Shown here piece after piece: positions 16,017-24,069 of a DNA stretch of 34,642 nucleotides. Source of the stretch: a bacterium (GTDB lineage: Bacteria; ARS69); contig JALGZR010000033.1 of assembly GCA_025774805.1 (NCBI GenBank), positions 1 through 34,642 of the forward strand, read 5' to 3'. Position 1 is the stretch's first letter. Each line of letters begins with the position of its first letter. The position numbers and the translations under genes were made by a program. The notes under the pieces were generated by a model that saw nothing but the letters and a program-made list of their open reading frames with translations, did no database searches and was not told the DNA's origin.

Positions 16017-17024
16017 ATGTCGGACACGAAGGAATTCTGGGTCGCCATCGAGCACTGGAAGGGGGAGGTCCTGCCGGTCAGCCGTGAGCTTCTCGCCCGT
16101 TCCCGGGAGCTGGCCGACGCCGCCGGCGGCCGGGTCGTGGCGCTCGCGCTCGGAGCCGACACGAAGCCCCTGGCCCCCAAGATCGCGGGACTGGGCGTCG
16201 ACGAGATGATCTCGGTCGACCACGCCGAGCTCCTGCGTTACCGCCCCCGACCGTTCGTCGAGGCGGCGGGGGGCGTGATCTCGAAGCGCCGTCCCGAGGC
16301 CGTTCTGGTCGGAGCGACCGTGAACGGCCGGGAGTTCGCGGCCGCGCTCGCGGCGCACCTCGATCTGGGAGTCGCCGCAGACTGCACCGGCATCGAATGG
16401 GAGGACGGGAAGATCGTCGGGCGCCGTCCCGTTTACGGAAACCGGCTGATCGAGAGCGTCGAGTGGTTGAAGGAGGGGCCGCGGATCGCCTCCGTCCGTC
16501 CGCGCGCGTACGCGGACCCGGGCGAGGGGGCCGGCGATCCTCCGCCGGTAACGGAGGAGCCCGCCACCCTCTCCGAGGACGCCTGCGACGCCGAAGTCGT
16601 CGGCTTCAAGAAGGAAGAGGGCGAGAGCGTGAACCTCGCGGACGCGAACGTGATCGTGGCCGGTGGGCGGGGCCTGCAGGCGGCCGAGAACTTCGCGCTG
16701 CTGTCGGAGCTCGCCGGCGAGCTCGACGGAGCGGTCGGGGCTTCGCGCGCGGTCGTCGACTCGGGATGGATCCCGTACCCCCACCAGGTCGGTCAAACGG
16801 GGAAGACGGTGCGACCCAATCTCTACATCGCGGTCGGGATCTCGGGGGCGATCCAGCACCTCGCCGGAATGAAGACCTCCGAGGTGATCTACGCCGTGAA
16901 CAAGGACCCGAACGCCCCGATCTTCAAAGTCGCGAGCTACGGCTTCGTGGGTGACGCTCTCGAGATCGTGCCGAAGCTCACGAAGAAGATCCGCGAGCGG
17001 AAGGGTGCGGCGAGTCCGGCCTAG
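16017..17024 (+). CDS. etfA: Electron transfer flavoprotein, alpha subunit
   Basis: A 335-residue EtfA. The N-terminal domain (WVAIEHWKGEVLPVSRELLARSRELAD) precedes the FAD-binding C-terminal domain with VIVAGGRGLQAAENF, ASRAVVDSGWIPYPHQVGQTGKTV, the signature PNLYIAVGISGAIQHLAGM and AVNKDPNAPIFKVASYGFVGD. These contact FAD in the known structures. It lies downstream of etfB, with a GGGAGAGAGG purine-rich site before ATG 16017. The next gene, a PHP-domain lipoprotein, probably starts inside the last 20 bases of this one. The family call is certain; the electron donor is not known. Confidence 0.95.
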   Translation: MSDTKEFWVAIEHWKGEVLPVSRELLARSRELADAAGGRVVALALGADTKPLAPKIAGLGVDEMISVDHAELLRYRPRPFVEAAGGVISKRRPEAVLVGATVNGREFAAALAAHLDLGVAADCTGIEWEDGKIVGRRPVYGNRLIESVEWLKEGPRIASVRPRAYADPGEGAGDPPPVTEEPATLSEDACDAEVVGFKKEEGESVNLADANVIVAGGRGLQAAENFALLSELAGELDGAVGASRAVVDSGWIPYPHQVGQTGKTVRPNLYIAVGISGAIQHLAGMKTSEVIYAVNKDPNAPIFKVASYGFVGDALEIVPKLTKKIRERKGAASPA

Positions 17025-19026
17025 CCTGAGCGGTCCGCTCTCCCCTCGGTTCGCGGCGACCGTCGGGATGATCGCCGCGGCGGCTCTCGTGATCGGCTGC
17101 GGGAACGACGGCGAGAGGGGACCCGAGGGACGGGAGGGCCGGGCGCGAACCGGTGCCCGGGCACCCGACACGCCCCCGGAGCTCGCGCCGCCGACCGAGA
17201 TCCCGGAGCCCGCACCCGAAGACGGCGAGGGCTTCGTCCGCCTCGACCCTCCCGATCCCGTCGTCTGCGGCAGCCTGGGAACCTGGACGATCGAGTGGAC
17301 CGCCGGACCCTCCGGCCTGTCTCCGGGCGGGGGGGTCGTTCTCCAGATCTCGCCCTTCTGGGGGTGGTCGCCGCCGCACGGCAGTGCCCCCGGAGCCCCC
17401 GGCTTCACCACCGTCTCCACCTCCGACCCCGACGCCGAGCTCCGACTGGCCGACGGGCTGGTGCCCATGACGGTGGTGGCCTCACTGGAGCGCGGCTCCA
17501 TCGAGCCGGGGGAGCGCGTGACCTTCGTATACGGCGACACGACGGCGGGGAAGGGGGGTCGGGCCCGGGCCGACATGTACGCCGAGGCCTTCGAGGAGCT
17601 GCTGATCAAGACCGACGGGAACGGCGACGGGGTCTTCGGCGCTCCTCCCGACCAGCCGACGCTCCGCATCCTTCCCGGAAGGGCGGACCGTCTCGCCGTC
17701 GCGAGCCCCTGCGTCGCGGCCCCGGGAGACACGATCGTGGTCTGTGTCCACGCGCTCGACGCCCGGGAGAACCGGACCACTCTGCCCCCCGGACGTCTTC
17801 TCCTCGTGCGGGCACCCCTCCGGGAGGACGCCGCGACCGATCCGGGGGCGCCCGACACGGTCGCGATCCTCGGGCGCGTCACGGAGAGCGACGGGGAGCG
17901 GATCCGACTTCCTCTCGAGCGGCCCGGACTGTTTCGGCTCATCGCGATCCTCGAGGGCTCTCCTCCGCTCCGGGGGGCGAACGACCTCCTGCTCGTGGAG
18001 GAGGGATCGACCTTCACCGGCGTCCTGTGGGGGGACATCCACGCGCACTCCGCCCTCTCCGACGGAACCGGACATCCCAAGGAGCTCTACGCCTACGCGC
18101 GGGACGTCGCGGGTCTCGACGTGGCCTGCGTCACCGACCACGACGCGCACGGCCTCGCGCCGCTGGCGGAGGACGGCTGGGAGATCATCCGGGCCGCGAC
18201 CCGCGCCGCCCACGAGCCCGGACGCTTCGTCGCGCTGCTCGGCTACGAGTGGACGTCGTGGACGTGGGGTCATCGCAACGTCTACTACCCGGACCTCGAG
18301 GGAGAGGTGTTCGCCTTCACCGAACCGAACAGCGACACGCCCGAGGCGCTCTGGGACCGGATCGCCCCGTACGCCGCGATGACGATTCCTCACCATCCGG
18401 GGGGGGGACCGGTGCCGATCGACTGGAGCGTGCCGTCCGACGAGGAGCGGGAGCGGGTGGTCGAGATCTGCTCCATTCACGGATCCTCGGAGGCACCGGG
18501 ACTGGAGCGGGGGATCTACCGGTCGGTACCCGGAGCCTTCGTGCGGGACGCGCTGAACCGGGGGCACCGACTCGGCATCCTCGCCTCGGGGGACACGCAC
18601 GACGGTCATCCGGGGCGGCGGACCCTCGGAGCGCCGGCCAACGGCCTCGTCGCGTTCCGCGCCCGTGAGCGCACGCGGGAGGCGATCTGGAGCGCGCTGA
18701 GAGGGCGCCGGGTGTACGGAACGTCGGGTCCCCGCATCCTTCTCCACACCGACTGGGGAGGGCACGCGCCGGGCACGGAGTTGCCGGCGGCTCCCGAAGC
18801 AGCGCTGACGGTCCGGGTCGTGGCGCCCGATCCCGTCGAGGTGATCGAGGTCGTCGGCCCCGAGGGACCGTTGGAGACCGCGTTCGGGGGCGGGCGGGCC
18901 GTGTCGTGCACGTTTCTCGCTCCTCCGATCGATCCCCGGCCCGCGTGGATCTACGTTCGCGTCGTCCTCGCCAGCGGGGAGGTCGCCTGGGACTCCCCCT
19001 ATTGGACGTCGGGGCCGGGGACGTGA
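17005..19026 (+). CDS. Lipoprotein with PHP/DUF3604-type metal-dependent hydrolase domain
   Basis: About 673 residues from GTG 17005, which overlaps the end of etfA by 20 bases and gives a full lipoprotein signal: basic MRRVRPS, hydrophobic AATVGMIAAAALVIGC, and a lipobox cysteine. A Pro/Glu-rich linker leads to a beta-rich region (about 70-335). The PHP domain follows with GDIHAHSALSDG (D344, H346, H348) and VTDHDAHG (D378-D380), then HHPGGGPVPIDW, SGDTHDGHPG and the FRARERTREAIWSALRGRRVYGTSGPR block typical of DUF3604 proteins. PHP domains bind two or three metals and usually hydrolyse phosphoesters. The protein should sit on a membrane facing the periplasm or outside. The substrate is unknown. 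Confidence 0.82.
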   Translation: MRRVRPSLSGPLSPRFAATVGMIAAAALVIGCGNDGERGPEGREGRARTGARAPDTPPELAPPTEIPEPAPEDGEGFVRLDPPDPVVCGSLGTWTIEWTAGPSGLSPGGGVVLQISPFWGWSPPHGSAPGAPGFTTVSTSDPDAELRLADGLVPMTVVASLERGSIEPGERVTFVYGDTTAGKGGRARADMYAEAFEELLIKTDGNGDGVFGAPPDQPTLRILPGRADRLAVASPCVAAPGDTIVVCVHALDARENRTTLPPGRLLLVRAPLREDAATDPGAPDTVAILGRVTESDGERIRLPLERPGLFRLIAILEGSPPLRGANDLLLVEEGSTFTGVLWGDIHAHSALSDGTGHPKELYAYARDVAGLDVACVTDHDAHGLAPLAEDGWEIIRAATRAAHEPGRFVALLGYEWTSWTWGHRNVYYPDLEGEVFAFTEPNSDTPEALWDRIAPYAAMTIPHHPGGGPVPIDWSVPSDEERERVVEICSIHGSSEAPGLERGIYRSVPGAFVRDALNRGHRLGILASGDTHDGHPGRRTLGAPANGLVAFRARERTREAIWSALRGRRVYGTSGPRILLHTDWGGHAPGTELPAAPEAALTVRVVAPDPVEVIEVVGPEGPLETAFGGGRAVSCTFLAPPIDPRPAWIYVRVVLASGEVAWDSPYWTSGPGT

Positions 19027-19676
19027 CCGGGCTCGCGGAGCTCGACACGCGGCTCTTCCTGCTCCTGAACCGGGAGTGGACCTCGTCGTTGCTCGACGTG
19101 GTGATGCCTTACCTGACAGATTTCGATCACTGGCGCGTTCCGCTCATCCTCGTACTTCTCGCCGTGCTGGCGCGGGGCAGCACCGAGACGCGATTCGGCA
19201 TCCTCTTCGCCGTCCTGGCCGTCGTCGCCGCGGATCAGATCAGTTCCGGGATCCTCAAGTCGCTGATCGAGCGCCCGCGTCCCTTCGATGCCGTGGAAGG
19301 GGCCCGCAAACTCATCGGAGCGCACGCATCCTCGTTTCCCTCCTCGCACGCGGCGAACACGTTCGCCGCCGGGACGTTTCTCGCTCTCCGGTTCCGTCGC
19401 TGGCGTCCGGCCCTGATCCTCCCTCCGCTCGTCGCCTATTCCCGCGTCTACGTGGGGGTCCACTACCCGTCGGACGTGCTGGCGGGATCGGCGCTCGGGA
19501 TCGGAGTCGGGTCTCTCTTCGCCGCGATCGAGCGCGTCTCCCGCATGCGGATCGGGCACTGGTTCCGGAGGAGGAAGGTACGGGAGCCTCCGGAGGGGGA
19601 GACGGAAGCAGGCACCGACGGCGGTGCCGGAGGTGGAGCGGCCGGCGCAGAGAATCGACGGCCGGGCGCCGGCTGA
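19023..19676 (+). CDS. PAP2-family membrane phosphatase
   Basis: About 217 residues starting at GTG 19023, which overlaps the upstream stop as GTGA. It is a multi-span membrane protein with the three PAP2 motifs: KSLIERPRPF, SFPSSHAANTFA (catalytic-type His) and SRVYVGVHYPSDVLAGSALG (nucleophile His). Such enzymes dephosphorylate undecaprenyl diphosphate, phosphatidylglycerophosphate or similar lipids at the outer face of the inner membrane. The particular substrate cannot be told. After the last span a basic tail (FRRRKVREPP) and a Gly-rich end follow. Coupling to the PHP lipoprotein gene suggests joint expression. Confidence 0.9.
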   Translation: MTGLAELDTRLFLLLNREWTSSLLDVVMPYLTDFDHWRVPLILVLLAVLARGSTETRFGILFAVLAVVAADQISSGILKSLIERPRPFDAVEGARKLIGAHASSFPSSHAANTFAAGTFLALRFRRWRPALILPPLVAYSRVYVGVHYPSDVLAGSALGIGVGSLFAAIERVSRMRIGHWFRRRKVREPPEGETEAGTDGGAGGGAAGAENRRPGAG

Positions 19677-19714
19677 CCGCGGAGCCGGAGAGCCGCGGAG
19701 CCGGTGGTCAGCCG
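19670..19714. terminator. Shared bidirectional hairpin between convergent genes
   Basis: CGGCTGACC (19670-19678) and GGTCAGCCG (19706-19714) form a perfect 9-base inverted repeat. A direct repeat of CCGCGGAGCCGG lies inside, which can extend the stem. Each arm carries the TGA stop of one flanking gene: PAP2 on plus, CstA on minus. There is no clear T-tract on either side. Confidence 0.5.
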
Positions 19715-21426
19715 CCGGGGGGAGCCCCCGCGACCGCGCGTCCTTCCGTCTCCCGGGCCCGGGCGATCCGCCCCAGCGAGACGAGTCCTTCCACCGCGAG
19801 CCAGACCGCGAGCAGCAGCAGCACGATTCCGAATCCGAACACGAACCACGCCTCTTCGCGATGGAACTGGCGAATCTTCGTGATCATGGCCACGAGCGTC
19901 ATGGTGAACATGAACGCCATGGGCAGAAGCACGGGCCGGGTCGGCCGGCGCAGCTTGGCGAGCCAGACCGTGACCGTCATCAGGGCGAGGCCGGCGAGGA
20001 GCTGGTTCGTCGTGCCGAACAGCTCCCACAGGACGATTCCCGCCGGCCGGCCACCGATCTTCAGGAGAGCGAAATACGCGATGGAGCCGACCGCGACGAG
20101 GGACGCGACGAACCGATCGGCCAGGAAGGCGAGGCCGAGCGAGCGTCCGATCTCCTCGATGTTGTAGCGGAGGAGCCGGGTCGCCGAATCGAGCGTCGTC
20201 AGCGCGAACGAGACGACCACGACCGCGGCGAATGCGACCGCCCCGGACTTCGGCAATCCGATCGCGGAGATGAACTCTCCCGATCCGGTCACGAACGCCC
20301 CGATCTTGGGCCCCAACCCCCCCGCCTGTCTCCAGCTCGCGTAGTGCTGGTGCCACTCCTCGGACGTGGCGATGCCCGCGGTGCAGGCGAGCACGGCGAG
20401 AATCGCGAGCATTCCCTCCGCGGCCATTCCGCCGTATCCGATCGGGTGCGCGTCGCAGGAGCGGTCGATCTGCTTCGCGGTCGTCCCCGACGAGACGAGG
20501 CAGTGGAAACCGGACACCGCCCCGCACGCGACGGTGATGAACAGGAAGGGGAATAGTGGGGGAAGATCCGAGGGCGCGTCGTTGAAGGCGGGGGCGACGA
20601 CCTCGGGACGGGCGACGATCAGGCCGAGGATCATGAGGAGCATCCCGGCGTAGAGCTGGAAGGAGTTCAGGTAGTCCCGCGGTTGGAGCAGCAGCCAGAC
20701 CGGGAGCACGGAGGCGACGAACGCGTACGCCAGCAGGGCGTAGATCCACGCATTCCTTCCGATTCCCTCGACCGGGTGGGCCTGGCCCCACACGAGCGCC
20801 CAGAGGGAAAGCAGCACCCCGCCGATCGTGACCCAGACGAAGGGAATCCGGGTCCGGTACATCGCGAGACCCATGAGAATCGCGACGACGAGGATTCCTG
20901 CGACGGGCAGGACCGCCTCGGGATGGGATTCGGGGCGGGGGACTCCGTCGGCCGGAGCGGTGAAGAGCGTCGCGATCACCAATGCGAAGACGCCCATCGC
21001 CAGCGACATGAGGAAGTAGATCACGAACAGGAAGAGGAGCCGGGCGCGCGGCCCCACGACGTCCTTCGCCACGTCACCGATGGACCGACCCCGGTTGCGG
21101 AGCGAGAGCACGAGGGTGGAGAAGTCGTGGACGCCCCCGATGAAGACGGTTCCGAAGACGATCCAGAGAACGGCCGGGACCCAACCCCAGATGACCGCGA
21201 TGGCCGGTCCGAGGATCGGGCCGAGCCCCGCGATCGACGCGAAGTGATGACCGAAGAGGACGGAGCGGCGGGCGGGAACGTAGTCCACGTCGTCCCGGAG
21301 CTGGTGCGAGGGCGTCGGCTCGTCGTCCCCGACCTGCAGGACGACGCGTCGCAGCCAGCCGCCGTAGACACGATACGCGGCCACGAAGGCCGCGGCGGCG
21401 AGAGCCGCCAGGAGAAGCGCGCTCAA
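19708..21426 (-). CDS. CstA-family peptide/pyruvate transporter (carbon starvation protein)
   Basis: A 572-residue polytopic membrane protein of the CstA/BtsT family, with many hydrophobic spans from the first residue. Family signatures are YGGWL, VDYVPARRSVLFGHHFASIAGLGPILGPAIA, GVHDFSTLVLSLRNRGRSIG, GAVSGFHCLVSSGTTAKQI and TLDSATRLLRYNIEE. Known members take up pyruvate or peptides in nutrient limitation. The length lies between the short CstA-like (about 550) and the E. coli CstA/BtsT (about 700) forms. The start is TTG 21426 with CGGAG nine bases upstream. A TTGACT-17-TAGCTT promoter lies at 21466-21494. No BtsSR-type two-component system is adjacent, so its control here is unknown. Confidence 0.92.
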   Translation of the reverse strand: MSALLLAALAAAAFVAAYRVYGGWLRRVVLQVGDDEPTPSHQLRDDVDYVPARRSVLFGHHFASIAGLGPILGPAIAVIWGWVPAVLWIVFGTVFIGGVHDFSTLVLSLRNRGRSIGDVAKDVVGPRARLLFLFVIYFLMSLAMGVFALVIATLFTAPADGVPRPESHPEAVLPVAGILVVAILMGLAMYRTRIPFVWVTIGGVLLSLWALVWGQAHPVEGIGRNAWIYALLAYAFVASVLPVWLLLQPRDYLNSFQLYAGMLLMILGLIVARPEVVAPAFNDAPSDLPPLFPFLFITVACGAVSGFHCLVSSGTTAKQIDRSCDAHPIGYGGMAAEGMLAILAVLACTAGIATSEEWHQHYASWRQAGGLGPKIGAFVTGSGEFISAIGLPKSGAVAFAAVVVVSFALTTLDSATRLLRYNIEEIGRSLGLAFLADRFVASLVAVGSIAYFALLKIGGRPAGIVLWELFGTTNQLLAGLALMTVTVWLAKLRRPTRPVLLPMAFMFTMTLVAMITKIRQFHREEAWFVFGFGIVLLLLAVWLAVEGLVSLGRIARARETEGRAVAGAPPGG

Positions 21427-21465
21427 GTCGTGGCTCCGTGAGGGGTGGCGGGAGGATCCACTTCG

Positions 21466-21494
21466 AAGCTAGCCGGCCGCCTCGCGGGAGTCAA
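21466..21494 (-). promoter_or_regulatory. Promoter of the cstA-like gene, TTGACT-17-TAGCTT
   Basis: On the minus strand, TTGACT (21494-21489) and TAGCTT (21471-21466) are 17 bases apart. Transcription would start near 21459, about 33 bases before the TTG start. The intergenic region is shared with the divergent cupin gene, for which I saw no convincing promoter. Confidence 0.5.
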
Positions 21495-21579
21495 CGTGCC
21501 CCGCGGGCCGGGATGGGCTAAGCTGCACCCCACCGGCCGGGGCCGACCCGGCCCCGGACGGTCGCTCCGTGAGGCATCG

Positions 21580-22032
21580 ATGCAGTCTGGGCTCCAACGG
21601 CTCCTTCACCGACCCATGATCGCCAGTCTTCCCCTGGTGGTGATCCTGGCGTGGATCGGAGTCCGCTTCGGTCCCGAGCGGGAAGGCCCTCCCGTCCCCA
21701 CGACGTACGACACCGGCGACGCCCGATCCGCGGCGGTGGAGAGCGCCTTCACGCGGGAGATCGGACGCTCGCGGGACGCCTCGGTTCACCACCTGGTCGC
21801 GACCGGCAACGTGCCCGGACACTACCACCGCTTTCACGATGAGACGGTCGTGATACTCCGCGGAGAGGGTCTCCTGACGCTGGATGCGGAGACCCGCGAG
21901 GTGCGCCCCGGCACGGTGCTCCTGCTCCCACGCGGGAGCGCTCACCGGTTCGCCGTGACCGGCGCGCCGATGGAGGCGGTGAGCGTCTTCTCACCTCCGT
22001 TGGACGACGCCGACCGGCACTTTCCGGAGTAG
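21580..22032 (+). CDS. Membrane-anchored cupin-domain protein
   Basis: About 150 residues from ATG 21580, with GAGG six bases upstream. One N-terminal membrane span (MIASLPLVVILAWIGVRFG) is followed by a single cupin barrel. Cupin motif 1 is intact (HYHRFHDETVVILRGEG: HxH, four residues, E, six residues, G), and motif 2 reads GTVLLLPRGSAHRF with PxGxxH. The metal ligands His, His, Glu, His are therefore present. The barrel would lie in the periplasm. Cupins range from sugar isomerases to dioxygenases and simple binding proteins, so no reaction is assigned. The phosphatase gene follows 26 bases later and they may be co-transcribed. Confidence 0.8.
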   Translation: MQSGLQRLLHRPMIASLPLVVILAWIGVRFGPEREGPPVPTTYDTGDARSAAVESAFTREIGRSRDASVHHLVATGNVPGHYHRFHDETVVILRGEGLLTLDAETREVRPGTVLLLPRGSAHRFAVTGAPMEAVSVFSPPLDDADRHFPE

Positions 22033-22058
22033 GTCGAAAGCTCCGGGCGGAGGAGGAC

Positions 22059-23858
22059 GTGATCCCCGAGGACGGTACGAGCTCGATCGATCGGCTCCGG
22101 GCGGAGCTGGCGGAGTCGCGCCGGCGAATCGAGGACCTGGAGACGCTCGGACGGACGGTCGACCTGCTCGATTCGTCTCTCGACGTCTCCCGCCTGACGC
22201 TTCTGGCGCTCCAGCTCTCCCTCCGGCTTCTGAGGGGCGACGGCGCCCTCCTGATCGTCCGGGACGGGGGCGAAGAGAGCGCGCACTTCCTCGCCCGCGG
22301 CCGCTCGACGATGACCCGGCTGGAGGAGAACCCGTCGCTCCTGGCTCGGGACGTGTTGCGGACGGGAGAGGGCGGCGTTCGCCGGGGGCGGGAGAGTCCC
22401 GGGGCCCGCGCGGCGGCGAAAGAGCTCGGCGACGTCCCCGCGCTGCGCATCGCCTTGCCGCTCACGCGCGGAGATCGCGTCCTGGGGGTGCTGGAGGTCG
22501 CCTACCGGGAGGAGCCGGAGGCGCGGCTGCAGGCGGAGTCCGCGTCCCTGAGTACCGTCGTGGATCACCTCGCGATCGCGCTCGACAACGCGCGGCTCCT
22601 TCGGGAAAACACGCGTCGGCTCCGCGAGCTCTCGCTTCTCTACGACATCGGAACGGAGATCAGCGCCCACCTCGACCTCGACGAGCTTCTGAGAAAGATC
22701 GTCGACTCGATTCTCGAGCTCGTCCCCGCGGACGCGATCGGGATCTTCCTCATCGATCGGGGGACCCGGGAGATCCGCAAGGAGACCCTGGGAGGGTACG
22801 AGGAGAGCCGTTTCGATGACGTGCGTCTCAAGGTGGGGAAGGGGATCCTCGGATGGGTGGCCAGCACGGGAGAGGGCATCATCATTCCCGACGTCACGAA
22901 GGACTCGCGGTACGTCGACGTCCGACCCGCGACCCGATCCGAGATGGCGGCTCCGCTGAGATACGAGGGTCGAGTGATCGGCGTGGTCAATCTCGAGCGG
23001 GACACGCTCTCCGCCTACGGTCCCGCGGATCTCGAGCTCCTGACGAACTTCGGCAATCAGGCGGCCATCTCGATCACGAACGCGCGCCTGCACGAGGTGG
23101 CGCGCGAGAAACGTCGTCTCGAGGAGCAGCTCCAGGTCGCCCGCGACATCCAGACGCGGCTCCTGCCGGGGGAGGCTCCCCGAATTCCGGGTCACGTTCT
23201 CACCGGGAGGAACGTGCCGTCGTCCGAGGTCGGAGGGGACTACTTCGACTTCGTTCCTCTTTCGGACGATCGCTGGGCGATTGTGGTCGCGGACGTCAGC
23301 GGGAACGGGATCCCCGCCGGGTTGATCATGGCCGGGTTTAGGGCGGAAGTCCGGGCCGGGCTGCGCCACGGGGACGACCCGCGTCGAGTGCTCACCGAGG
23401 TCAACCGGGTCCTGTGCGGGGAGCTCGAAGACGAGCACTTCGTGACCGCACTCCTGGGCGTGTACTCGCCCGCCTCCGGGACCCTCGTCTACTCGAACGC
23501 GGGTCACGAGCCGGGGCTCCTGATCCGGCGGGACGGCTCCCTGGAGCGTCTCCACGAGGGGGGGCTGCTGCTCGGAGTGTTCCCGAACGCGGTCTACGGC
23601 CGGGCGATGGTCCATCTGGCCCCGGGGGATCGGCTCTTGCTCTACACCGACGGGCTCTCGGATGCGGGCGACCCCTGGGGTGATCGGCTGGGGGAGGAGG
23701 GGATCCTGCGCCTCCTGAGGGCCGCTCTTCAGGCGGGAATCCCGGCCGCGGATCTTCCGGACGTCATTCTCGCGCGGGCGCAGGCGGAGGTGCCGTGCCC
23801 CGAGGACGAGGCGGACGATCGAACACTGGTCGCCCTGTACCGGGAAGCGGTGGCCTGA
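22059..23858 (+). CDS. GAF-GAF-PP2C (RsbU/SpoIIE-type) serine phosphatase
   Basis: A 599-residue soluble signalling protein starting at GTG 22059 behind GGAGGAGG. A short coiled coil (about 10-30) precedes two GAF domains (about 35-180 and 200-345; the second contains GILGWVASTGEGIIIPDV). A connecting helix (EEQLQVARDIQTRLLPG) leads to the PP2C-like SpoIIE domain (about 385-598) with EVGGDYFDF, ADVSGNGIPAGLIMAGFR and LLLYTDGLSDA, which hold the metal-binding Asp residues. Such enzymes dephosphorylate anti-sigma-factor antagonists (STAS proteins) in partner switching. No STAS protein or kinase anti-sigma factor is encoded here. A link to the sigma factor at 4816 is conceivable but not shown. 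Confidence 0.92.
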   Translation: MIPEDGTSSIDRLRAELAESRRRIEDLETLGRTVDLLDSSLDVSRLTLLALQLSLRLLRGDGALLIVRDGGEESAHFLARGRSTMTRLEENPSLLARDVLRTGEGGVRRGRESPGARAAAKELGDVPALRIALPLTRGDRVLGVLEVAYREEPEARLQAESASLSTVVDHLAIALDNARLLRENTRRLRELSLLYDIGTEISAHLDLDELLRKIVDSILELVPADAIGIFLIDRGTREIRKETLGGYEESRFDDVRLKVGKGILGWVASTGEGIIIPDVTKDSRYVDVRPATRSEMAAPLRYEGRVIGVVNLERDTLSAYGPADLELLTNFGNQAAISITNARLHEVAREKRRLEEQLQVARDIQTRLLPGEAPRIPGHVLTGRNVPSSEVGGDYFDFVPLSDDRWAIVVADVSGNGIPAGLIMAGFRAEVRAGLRHGDDPRRVLTEVNRVLCGELEDEHFVTALLGVYSPASGTLVYSNAGHEPGLLIRRDGSLERLHEGGLLLGVFPNAVYGRAMVHLAPGDRLLLYTDGLSDAGDPWGDRLGEEGILRLLRAALQAGIPAADLPDVILARAQAEVPCPEDEADDRTLVALYREAVA

Positions 23859-23958
23859 GCACCTGAGAACACGGTTTAAGGTCACAGCGATAAGTGCTTG
23901 TAATTGAAAAGGATGGCCTTTCCACCCACGACAGTCGGACGAATTGCGGCCGGGGCGG

Positions 23959-23988
23959 TTGTGAGAAGGCCGGGCGAATCGTTAGAAT
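23959..23988 (+). promoter_or_regulatory. Promoter of the secreted protease gene, TTGTGA-18-TAGAAT
   Basis: TTGTGA (23959-23964) and TAGAAT (23983-23988) are separated by 18 bases. The -10 is identical to that of the promoter at 708-736. Transcription would begin near 23995, about 75 bases before the TTG start. It lies in the 211-base gap after the phosphatase gene, in which nothing else was seen. Confidence 0.5.
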
Positions 23989-24069
23989 GGTGGGGGTGGA
24001 ACCGGTCCCCCGATCTCCCGGGCTGTTCTCTGGTTCCGGTCCTCGCGTCCGCCCCTCGGAGAAGACCCC

